Positions 8,947 to 15,917 of a DNA stretch of 64,000 nt are shown one piece after another. Positions within the stretch are counted from its first letter, which is position 1. Each line of letters opens with the position of its first letter. Made by a program: the position numbers and the translations under genes. The stretch is from a virus. A model generated the notes under the pieces. It had not been told where the DNA came from, searched no databases, and saw only the letters and a program-made list of their open reading frames with translations. The DNA lies in IMG/VR virus record IMGVR_UViG_3300032770_000015, positions 24,563 to 88,562 of that record, one strand, 5' to 3'.

Positions 8947-9405
8947 TTAGGTGGACTCGAGGTAATCCGCGACGAGCGATCCCCAGGTGTCCACGTACTC
9001 TTGCGGCACCGTGTCAGGAACGATCTCACGCCGCGGCATCCGCTCGGTGCCGAGCTGGTGCCAGATCCCGTAGACGACGCTCGACCCGACGATCAGCTCG
9101 GCGTCGGTCGCCAGCGTGTAACCGTTTTCGTCGTCCGCGACGACGAGCGACTTCCAGAGCGTGTCGGTCCGCCGAAGGATCGTCTTTCCCTCCGGCTTCG
9201 CCTCGCGGGTACTCGCCGCGAGCGGTGCCCACGCGGACCCGCCCGCCGCGCCCTCGCTAGCGAACACGTCGCCGAAGAACTCGTGCACGGCCTCGGCGAC
9301 CGGCCCGGCCAGCGCCGGTTGCAGGTGCAGGACCGCCCAGTGACCGCGCTGCAGCGCGTCGAGGACCTCGGCGCTGTTCAGCAGCGTGACGTTCGGCGCG
9401 GCCAC
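8947..9405 (-). CDS. Phage virion morphogenesis (gpG-like) protein
   Basis: 152 aa, GTG start. It has the layout of the Mu gpG-like virion morphogenesis family, which acts at the neck or tail connection. WAPLAASTRE (about 60-70) is followed by TILRRTDTLWKSL, then VYGIWHQLGTERMPRREIVP near 115-133. The last block matches the family's HQxGxxxMPxRxFL signature. The position among connector genes fits. Confidence 0.75.
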   Translation of the reverse strand: MAAPNVTLLNSAEVLDALQRGHWAVLHLQPALAGPVAEAVHEFFGDVFASEGAAGGSAWAPLAASTREAKPEGKTILRRTDTLWKSLVVADDENGYTLATDAELIVGSSVVYGIWHQLGTERMPRREIVPDTVPQEYVDTWGSLVADYLEST

Positions 9406-9422
9406 CGGTCAGTCCGTCGGCG

Positions 9423-9980
9423 TCAGCGGATCAGGTACGCCGCGACGCTGTACGTGGTCGAGTTCGCCGAGCCCGGCGTTACCGTGACGCGCCAGGTCTG
9501 CGGCAGCACGCCATCCGTGCACGTGTCGATCCCGGCCAGGGTCGTGCCCACGAGCGGGTCGAAGATCGCCACGAGCGAGCCCACGGCGGTCAGGGCATTG
9601 CACGTCATGATCGTCGTGTACGTGCCGTCGGGGTTCTTCCGCTCCAGGGTCATGACCGGCGCGGCCGACGTGCCATACACGGTGATGTTCAGGGCGAGGA
9701 CGACGCCGCGCGCGTCCACGTTCGTCTGATCCGCGCTGTGCTGCGTCGCCGTCTGCGCGGCCGACGCGATCACCTGCACGAGATTCGCCTTCGCGGGCGG
9801 GTTCGCCATCACCTTTAGGATGGCTCCCTCTTCGATGACCGCACGCGCCTGGTTCTGCGCCGACTCGAAGTCGCGCGTGTCGGCCGTCTCGCCGTACGTC
9901 TTCGTCAGGGACTGGATGACCATCCCGAGACCGGTGCGAATGCGCGCCTGCAGCCCGGTGGCCTGCAAAGAGAACGCCAT
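9423..9980 (-). CDS. Structural-block protein, unknown
   Basis: 185 aa, ATG start. A helical N-terminal half is followed by a Thr/Val-rich beta half containing LERKNPDGTYTTIMTCNALT. It lies between head-tail connector genes in the same leftward operon. No family recognised. A virion or tail-completion role is inferred from neighbours. Confidence 0.65.
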   Translation of the reverse strand: MAFSLQATGLQARIRTGLGMVIQSLTKTYGETADTRDFESAQNQARAVIEEGAILKVMANPPAKANLVQVIASAAQTATQHSADQTNVDARGVVLALNITVYGTSAAPVMTLERKNPDGTYTTIMTCNALTAVGSLVAIFDPLVGTTLAGIDTCTDGVLPQTWRVTVTPGSANSTTYSVAAYLIR

Positions 9981-10007
9981 GGTACCTGCTCCTTACGTGT
10001 TGGGGTA

Positions 10008-10547
10008 TCAGCCACCCGTGAACGGTGCGGTGTCGCGCACCCGGTTGAACTCGATGACCAGCGCCCCGGCGACGGTCGCGTCACCGACGGATTCGCGCGC
10101 GGGGATGTAGCTCATGCTCGTCAGGGTCAGGATCGCGATGCTGTTGCGCACCGGGGTCTTCTGCCCGCCAGCGTAGAACATCGCCGCGATGGCCCGCACA
10201 GCGGCGCGCATCGTGTAGTCGGCGTCGGCCGCGCCGCGCACGTGGTCCTGGTTACTGACGATGTAGCGCAGCGTCACGAAGACCGACCGCGTGGTCTCGC
10301 GGTACGTCCCGGCGAGGTACTGCCCCGTGGTCGTGATCGTGCCGTCCAGCATCACGTAGATCGCCGGTAGCTTCGGGGGCGGCAGCCGCTCAATCACGAA
10401 GTCGTCGTTCGTCTCGTCGTAGATGTTCACGTTCGGCGGCATCGCATCGTCGGCGTCGCGCGGCACGCCGGGGAGCTGCGCGTTCACCCCGGTCGTCGGA
10501 TCGTTCAGGGCATCGGTTACGAGCCGCACGACCTCGAGCCGCATCAT
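10008..10547 (-). CDS. Putative tail terminator / neck protein
   Basis: 179 aa. Its ATG overlaps the upstream stop (TAATG). It has an N-terminal helix (RLEVVRLVTDALND), a central beta segment with LPAIYVMLDGTI, and a helix with RAAVRAIAAMFYAG. Length and place after the head completion gene fit tail terminator or neck proteins. No diagnostic motif, so the function is tentative. Confidence 0.65.
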   Translation of the reverse strand: MMRLEVVRLVTDALNDPTTGVNAQLPGVPRDADDAMPPNVNIYDETNDDFVIERLPPPKLPAIYVMLDGTITTTGQYLAGTYRETTRSVFVTLRYIVSNQDHVRGAADADYTMRAAVRAIAAMFYAGGQKTPVRNSIAILTLTSMSYIPARESVGDATVAGALVIEFNRVRDTAPFTGG

Positions 10548-11005
10548 TACCAGATCTCCCGCGTGTTGAACGACGCCAGCCAGCGATCCCAGTTGAGCGG
10601 GAACGGGTCATTGGCGTCGGGCCGATACGTCGTTGTCGCGGCCTGCTGCCCGGCCGCCGTCTGCACCAGGGGGTCCTTATGCTGCTGCGCGAGGCGCCAC
10701 TCGATCACGGTCGCGATGGTGCGCTTCATCGCCAGCTTCAGCGCCGGGTCGCAGGTCGGATCGGCCGCGTCGAGCGTATACCCGCGCAGGAAGACCCAGC
10801 GATTGCTACCCGTTTCGATCTGCGTTGCCGCCCGGTACGGCGAGGCATACCAGCCGCGCAGCAGCGGGTCCACGGCGGTCGTGTAGTACTCGATGACGTC
10901 GGCCTCGACCTGCGGCGCCAGCGTCTCCAGGTCCTCGCTCTCGCGGGACTTCTTACGCAGCAGCGCCAGATCGTTGTCGTCCGTCCAGTCAAAGTACGGA
11001 GCCAC
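10547..11005 (-). CDS. Putative head completion / connector protein
   Basis: 152 aa, GTG start. A largely helical protein with FLRGYTLDAADPTCDPALKL in the middle and acidic and Arg-rich helices before it. It sits directly after the coat gene and the 71-aa gene, where head-tail adaptors are usually encoded. Role by synteny. Confidence 0.65.
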   Translation of the reverse strand: MAPYFDWTDDNDLALLRKKSRESEDLETLAPQVEADVIEYYTTAVDPLLRGWYASPYRAATQIETGSNRWVFLRGYTLDAADPTCDPALKLAMKRTIATVIEWRLAQQHKDPLVQTAAGQQAATTTYRPDANDPFPLNWDRWLASFNTREIW

Positions 11006-11024
11006 CGCGCCTCCCTATGTTCAA

Positions 11025-11061
11025 ACGGCCCGGCCAAGGTGGAGTCACCCAGCCGGGCCGT
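11025..11061. terminator. Inverted repeat between connector and 71-aa gene
   Basis: ACGGCCCGGC at 11025-11034 pairs with GCCGGGCCGT at 11052-11061 (10 bp, 17-base loop). There is no T-run on the leftward strand, so this may be an RNA processing or stability hairpin rather than a terminator. Confidence 0.4.
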
Positions 11062-11091
11062 CGAATCGTACGTGCTTCGGGGAGCACCCCG

Positions 11092-11307
11092 TTACTCGTG
11101 TGTCTCTGCCTCGTCCGTCGCCGCTTCCGCCGCGGCAGGAGCCGCGTCCAGCGCCTCGTGCAGCGCGGGATTGAACGTCCGGTCGTCCACGACGACCGGC
11201 TTTCCAGTCGCCTTGTCCCGCACGGTGTACGTTGGGATGTCGGCGCCGACCATCGCGACGGCGTTCGTGAACTCTGCCAGCTCCATGTTGATCGCCACGG
11301 CGTGCAT
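11092..11307 (-). CDS. Small protein downstream of coat gene
   Basis: 71 aa with an acidic, Ala-rich C-terminus. It has VRDKATGKPVVVDDRTFNP in the middle. ATG 11307 lies only one base from GAGGAG. GTG 11298 has better ribosome-site spacing and may be the true start. Unknown function; a head protein by position. Confidence 0.6.
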   Translation of the reverse strand: MHAVAINMELAEFTNAVAMVGADIPTYTVRDKATGKPVVVDDRTFNPALHEALDAAPAAAEAATDEAETHE

Positions 11308-11338
11308 TCTCCTCTGGCTACGGTGACGACCCCGCCGC

Positions 11339-11370
11339 GGCGGGCGCCCACAGGCTACGGGGCGCCCGCC
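11339..11370 (-). terminator. Strong hairpin downstream of the coat gene
   Basis: GGCGGGCGCCC at 11339-11349 pairs with GGGCGCCCGCC at 11360-11370, an 11-bp GC stem. It begins 10 bases after the coat stop. It has no U-tract, so attenuation or protection of the coat mRNA 3' end is as likely as full termination. Confidence 0.55.
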
Positions 11371-11379
11371 ACGCTAGGA

Positions 11380-12531
11380 TCAGATCTGGATGCGGACCGC
11401 GAGGTTCGGGTCCTTGGTCTTCACGCCCCAGAGGCCGTCCACCGTCCAGAAGGTGGCGCCGCTGCCGCCCGAACCCCAGATGCGGGCGCGGAGCGTCAGG
11501 CCGGTGATCTCGTCGCGCACGGTGGCCGACAGGATGCCCGGGCCGGGGTCTTCCAGCGGCTGCATGACCAGCGCGAAGGCGTCGCGGTGGAACGCGAGGC
11601 CCATGCTGGTGCAGGTCGTCTGGTTGAAGCTGAGGGACGTGCCGTCCGCCGTGGTCTTCGCCACGTTCGGCGAAACCGGGACGGTGCAGCCGGTCGAGCC
11701 CATCGCCGTGGTCGTGGTGACCGCGTACAGCTGGGAGTCGCCCGTGATCGTGATGACGGTGCCGCGGTTCAGGTTGCCCGACCCGCCGGACCCACTGATG
11801 ATGATCTGCGACGCCCCGGCGACCGCGCCCGCCGTGCCCGTGACCGGCGAGGTCAGGGCGGCGGAACCGGACGTGAACGTGGTGGCGTTCTGGTTCGCGA
11901 AGATCGCGAAGCCGAACTTGTTGCCCAGCACGCCGTCGCGCTGGAAGCGAGCATCGTCACCGGCCGTGTTGGCCATGATAAACGTCTGCTGCTTCTCGTA
12001 CCGGTTCGCCAGCACGCCGTCCACCATGTAGGCGTAGTCGGCCGAGTTGACGATGGGCGCCTTCGAGTTGAAGAGCGTCTGCCGGATGTTCGCGAAGTCG
12101 TTGATCGGCGTCGAAGCGTCGGCCGACACGATCCACGGGATCTCCAGCGACAGCGCGGCGATGGACTGGTCCACCGCGTCCGCGATGCTGATGGCGACCG
12201 GCGTGATGTGCTCGGTGATGAACCGCTCCGGCGACAGGGTGCGCTCCTTGTCCGTCAGCCGGAAGCCCTGCCCCTGCCACTGGTTGATCACCAGGTTGGA
12301 GTAGGTCGGGCTCACGTCGGCGATGGACGCCTCCGCGATGGGCATGCTCGTCGCCGAGAACGTCTGCGGCCGACGGAGCTGGATGGTACTGCCCTTGGTC
12401 GAGGCCTTGTCCTGCTCGAGGCTCCGATCCACGAAGAACGCGAGGCCGAGGCGCTTGTACAGAATGCGCAGGGCCGCGTTCGCGTAGAAGTACGGGTCAT
12501 AGGCCAGACCCGCGGTCAACAGGTTCGACAC
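11380..12531 (-). CDS. Major capsid protein, P22 coat-like
   Basis: 383 aa, GTG start at 12531 with GGAG nine bases upstream. It forms the head shell. The N-terminus (FYANAALRILYKRLGLAFFV), IQLRRPQ, the helix with DAVDQSIAALSLE and the central FNSKAPIVNSADYAYMVDG resemble the P22-type coat family with the HK97 fold. It directly follows the scaffold gene and is flanked by hairpins, as expected for the most expressed gene. Confidence 0.85.
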   Translation of the reverse strand: MSNLLTAGLAYDPYFYANAALRILYKRLGLAFFVDRSLEQDKASTKGSTIQLRRPQTFSATSMPIAEASIADVSPTYSNLVINQWQGQGFRLTDKERTLSPERFITEHITPVAISIADAVDQSIAALSLEIPWIVSADASTPINDFANIRQTLFNSKAPIVNSADYAYMVDGVLANRYEKQQTFIMANTAGDDARFQRDGVLGNKFGFAIFANQNATTFTSGSAALTSPVTGTAGAVAGASQIIISGSGGSGNLNRGTVITITGDSQLYAVTTTTAMGSTGCTVPVSPNVAKTTADGTSLSFNQTTCTSMGLAFHRDAFALVMQPLEDPGPGILSATVRDEITGLTLRARIWGSGGSGATFWTVDGLWGVKTKDPNLAVRIQI

Positions 12532-12622
12532 GGTGGCGCTCCTTCGAGAGTGGTATGCGGCGACGCTACCGGATACGTGGGGTCATCGAGCAGCGCCGCC
12601 GCGCTATCGCTCGGTGTCCCGA

Positions 12623-13540
12623 TCAGTACGGCTGTTCGGCCCGCTTGGTCTTGACAACGCCGCCCTGCTTCGCGGCCTGCGCCGCCGCGGCCTCGTACGT
12701 CGCGTGGTCGGCAGCTTCCTCGGGTGTCAGCCAGATGTCCTTGCCCGACCCGACCCCGACCGGCTGCTGACCGCCCAGGCCCGGACCCGCCTGCCCCTGC
12801 GGGTCAATGAAGTCGCTGTTGCCCTTGTCCGACGCCCAGAGCCGCACGAACTCGTCCACGTTCATGTGGAGCCGGTCCGCCGTCGGCGTCGGGGCCATCT
12901 TGAAGCCGTTCCCCTCGCGGACGAACCACGATTCCTTCTCGTCATCGTAGCCGAACGCGGGCTCGAGCATCGACACGATGGGCGCCGGGGTATCGCTGTT
13001 CAGCGCCCCGAGCAGGGGCTTCTTCACCCCGGCCGACGCCGCCGCCGATAGGATCTGCGACCGCAGCATCCCACGGGTCAGGACGGTGATGCGCGCCGAC
13101 GCCTTCGCCAGCTTCTTGTCGCGCGGCTCGATCTCGGCGGCCTTCACCTCGCCGAGCACCTGCGCGCGAATCCGCTGTGCCTCCGCTGCGACCTGTTCCG
13201 GGGTCGGGGCGCCCGCGCCGGGCTTCACGCCCAAGCGGTCGAGCACCCGGGCCTTCGCCTCGGGGTTCGCCGTCAGCGTCTGGAGGTGCACCACGTCGGG
13301 GTCCACCGCGGCCAGACGTTCGACGTACTTGGCCCGGGCCTCGGGAGGTGCCTTTTCCAGATCCTCCGGCTTGTACGATCCCTCGGTGATCGACTTGACA
13401 CGCCGATCCAGCTCTGCGTTGAACGCGGTCTTCGGCATGAACAGCTCGTTCACCTGCGATTCCAGCATCACGCCCGGAACTTCGACCTCGCGCTCTCCGA
13501 TTCCCTCGCCGAGGTTCAGCTTCATCTTCACAGCAGGCAT
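12623..13540 (-). CDS. Capsid scaffolding protein
   Basis: 305 aa, ATG start with GGGAG upstream. Scaffolds organise coat subunits into a procapsid. It is charged and helical, with EQVAAEAQRIRAQVLGEVKA in the centre. The C-terminal third is Gln/Gly/Pro-rich and ends in basic residues, like a coat-binding tail. It lies between portal and coat. Position and composition support the call; there is no strict motif. Confidence 0.75.
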   Translation of the reverse strand: MPAVKMKLNLGEGIGEREVEVPGVMLESQVNELFMPKTAFNAELDRRVKSITEGSYKPEDLEKAPPEARAKYVERLAAVDPDVVHLQTLTANPEAKARVLDRLGVKPGAGAPTPEQVAAEAQRIRAQVLGEVKAAEIEPRDKKLAKASARITVLTRGMLRSQILSAAASAGVKKPLLGALNSDTPAPIVSMLEPAFGYDDEKESWFVREGNGFKMAPTPTADRLHMNVDEFVRLWASDKGNSDFIDPQGQAGPGLGGQQPVGVGSGKDIWLTPEEAADHATYEAAAAQAAKQGGVVKTKRAEQPY

Positions 13541-13741
13541 CAGCAGCTCCCGTGTTTGTAACGCGGCGGGGTCACCGCGTTAGCCTCACCCGAATGGCGC
13601 GTGAACAAGCCGATAGGCCCGGGTGGAGGGGGTCCATCGCGCCAGCAGCACTCGTCGGAACTGAAGGGGAAACCTGCCCCGGCGGGACGGACCGCGGGGT
13701 GGCTGCTACAATATACGGCCTATCGCATTGTGCGGCAGATC
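13541..13741. promoter_or_regulatory. Portal-scaffold spacer with hairpin and promoter-like site
   Basis: This 200-base gap has no gene I can support. It holds an inverted repeat AACGCGG/CCGCGTT near 13562-13580. On the leftward strand there is a TATATT at 13715-13710 with a weak CTGCCG 17 bases before it, a possible promoter for scaffold and coat genes. It is the most AT-rich spot in the late block. Low certainty. Confidence 0.35.
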
Positions 13742-15556
13742 TTACTGCCGCGGCTGGCCGAGCCCCGCGGGCATGTCCGGGGGCGGATTTACCGGGGGTG
13801 GACCGGCCGGAAGCTTCGTCGGTGACCCGAACGTGGTAGCGCCCGCCCCGCCGCCGGGCGCGGGGGCCGCCTTCGGGGTCGGGGGCGGCATCTTCTTGGC
13901 GATCTCGAGCGCCGCGGCGCGCAGCTTCGCGATCAGCGGCGTATCCTCCGCAACCGTATCGGGTTCCGTGTCATCCTTATCGTCCGGGTCCACATACCCC
14001 GACGCGATCATGTACCGCACGGCGGCGTCGGCCCGGGCCTCAGGCGGGATCGGCAGCCCCTCGGTCAGCTGCAGGCTCGCGGTCAGCTGCTGCACGTCTA
14101 CGGCCGCCTCCAGCTCATCCTCGTCTACGGGAAGTCCGTCCCAGACGGCGATCTGCCGGGCCGCCTCGAGTAGAGCCGAACGCCCGGCCGGAACCGGCGT
14201 GGCGTTGCCGAAGTAGCGCTGCTTCAGGCGCTCGATGGTCCAGTTGATGTCGAACGGGATGAAGTCGTCGGACCGCTCGACCTTGGCCTCGAACCACTTG
14301 GCCGTATCGTTCGGGAACAGCGTCTGCTCGAGCCGCCAGAGCGCCTGGTTCTCCGCGTCGTCCACGGCGGCCTTCAGCATCGTCAGGAACGCGCCGACGC
14401 CCCCGGCCACGTCCTGGCGGACCTCTTCAGCGGTCTTCCGCGACGCGGCCTCGCCATATTCGCGGAACCCGGCGCGCCAGAAGTTGGTGACCTTCTCCTT
14501 CAGCACATCGGTCAGGATCGTCGCGGGCGCGGCCGACGGTGCGATGAAGTGGTGCGCCTGCGTCGAGCCCGCCTGGTTCGGCAGGGCGCGGGCACCGACC
14601 TTCAGCATATCGGTCACCTTCTTGAACGTCGCGTCGTTGCCGATCACGTTCAGGAGCGCGAACGACGCCGCCCGCAGCCCGGCGTCGCGCGTGGACTCCA
14701 TGTTGAAGATCGCGTTCGCCTTCCGCGCCAGGATGTAGCCCACGGGGCGCGGGAGCGCCAGCGAAATCGGGAACAGCGGCAGCGTCGGGTTGCCGTTGTG
14801 ATCCTTGTACCGATACGTCCCGACGGCGCCGGGACCGGTCAGCGGAACCACCTTGGCATCGGTCTGCCCCTGCTGCGCCTTCTCCTGCCGGTAACGCTGC
14901 CACCCGGCCGTCGTGAACCGAATGAACTGCGGCTCCGGGTCGCCACCGTCCTCGATGGAGGCGCGCACGTCCACGTCCTCCATCACCAGGGCCTCGACCA
15001 GCACGCCGTTCACGTACCGCCAGTTGGTCACGGCCTCGGCCGGAATGACCCGGATGCGCGGCGATCCGGGCACGTTGCCGTCCACGATGACCCAGGCCTT
15101 GTGGATCGCCGTCAAATCAATCGCCAGGCGGCGCCACAGCGTCTCGTACCCGTGGCCGAGCCCGTCGGCGTCGAGGCCCAGCTTCCCGATGGGTGTGTTC
15201 CGGTCCTCGGGATCGCCGAGCGCGCCCCAGCGCTTCGTCGCGTCGGCCTCGCCCTGGAACAGCATCCCGACGAGCGAGTCCACGACGGTCGAAAAGTGCG
15301 GCGTGTAGTCCGCCAGCGTCATCCGCTCGATGAACGCCTCGGGCGTCTCGCCCAGGTACTTCTGGACGAGGTAGTGCGCGATCTTATACGGGAGCAGGAC
15401 CTCGCCCGTGTAGTGATCGCGCGCGTACACCCACATGTCGTGGTTGACGCGATACTCGGCGTGCTTGTATTCGAGCCACGTCGTCGGCTTGTAGAGGCCC
15501 GGCAGGGCCTCGGTCATCGCCGCGACGGCAGCGCTTAGCGGATACGGGTACAGCAT
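13742..15556 (-). CDS. Portal protein (DUF4055-like)
   Basis: 604 aa. The portal forms the DNA entry ring at one head vertex. The sequence follows DUF4055 portal-type proteins: a start with W-E-YKHAEYRVNHDMWVYARDHY, a middle with VIPAEAVTNWRYVNG (about 180-195), the helix SRKTAEEVRQDVAGGVGAFL, and IPFDINWTIERLKQRYFGN near 460-480. The last 60 residues are Pro/Gly-rich and disordered. It sits upstream of scaffold and coat. Confidence 0.85.
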   Translation of the reverse strand: MLYPYPLSAAVAAMTEALPGLYKPTTWLEYKHAEYRVNHDMWVYARDHYTGEVLLPYKIAHYLVQKYLGETPEAFIERMTLADYTPHFSTVVDSLVGMLFQGEADATKRWGALGDPEDRNTPIGKLGLDADGLGHGYETLWRRLAIDLTAIHKAWVIVDGNVPGSPRIRVIPAEAVTNWRYVNGVLVEALVMEDVDVRASIEDGGDPEPQFIRFTTAGWQRYRQEKAQQGQTDAKVVPLTGPGAVGTYRYKDHNGNPTLPLFPISLALPRPVGYILARKANAIFNMESTRDAGLRAASFALLNVIGNDATFKKVTDMLKVGARALPNQAGSTQAHHFIAPSAAPATILTDVLKEKVTNFWRAGFREYGEAASRKTAEEVRQDVAGGVGAFLTMLKAAVDDAENQALWRLEQTLFPNDTAKWFEAKVERSDDFIPFDINWTIERLKQRYFGNATPVPAGRSALLEAARQIAVWDGLPVDEDELEAAVDVQQLTASLQLTEGLPIPPEARADAAVRYMIASGYVDPDDKDDTEPDTVAEDTPLIAKLRAAALEIAKKMPPPTPKAAPAPGGGAGATTFGSPTKLPAGPPPVNPPPDMPAGLGQPRQ

Positions 15557-15566
15557 ACGGCCTCCG

Positions 15567-15902
15567 TTATGCGATCTGGATCAGCACGGTGTCTTCGTTC
15601 GGGAACGTCTGCACCTGACCGTTGAAGTACGTCACCGTGTACTCCAGCTTGTAGATCCCGGGCGTGTCTGTCTCGCCTGCCGCCCAGACGTGCCGGACGA
15701 CCCCGGCGGTCGCGGGCGCGTCAACCGTGCACGCTAGGGTCACGGTCTTCTTCACCGACGCACTGAGCGCCGACTGCTGCACCAGCGTCATCGTCGCCGT
15801 CACCGACGCATTGGTCAGGTTCTGCGCCCCCGCGGCATTCATCAGGGTCGCAACGAGGTCGGGCGACGTGTCCCCGACGCGAATGCTGATCTGCGTAGCC
15901 AT
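15567..15902 (-). CDS. BppU-N-like beta-sandwich protein
   Basis: 111 aa. The start ISIRVGDTSPDLVATLMNAA followed by LTNASVTATM matches the pattern of small phage proteins related to the N-terminal domain of upper baseplate protein BppU. These proteins build fibre-attachment or decoration parts. It lies between fibre and portal genes. The call is pattern-level only. Confidence 0.6.
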   Translation of the reverse strand: MATQISIRVGDTSPDLVATLMNAAGAQNLTNASVTATMTLVQQSALSASVKKTVTLACTVDAPATAGVVRHVWAAGETDTPGIYKLEYTVTYFNGQVQTFPNEDTVLIQIA

Positions 15903-15917
15903 CCGACACCCCTTCGG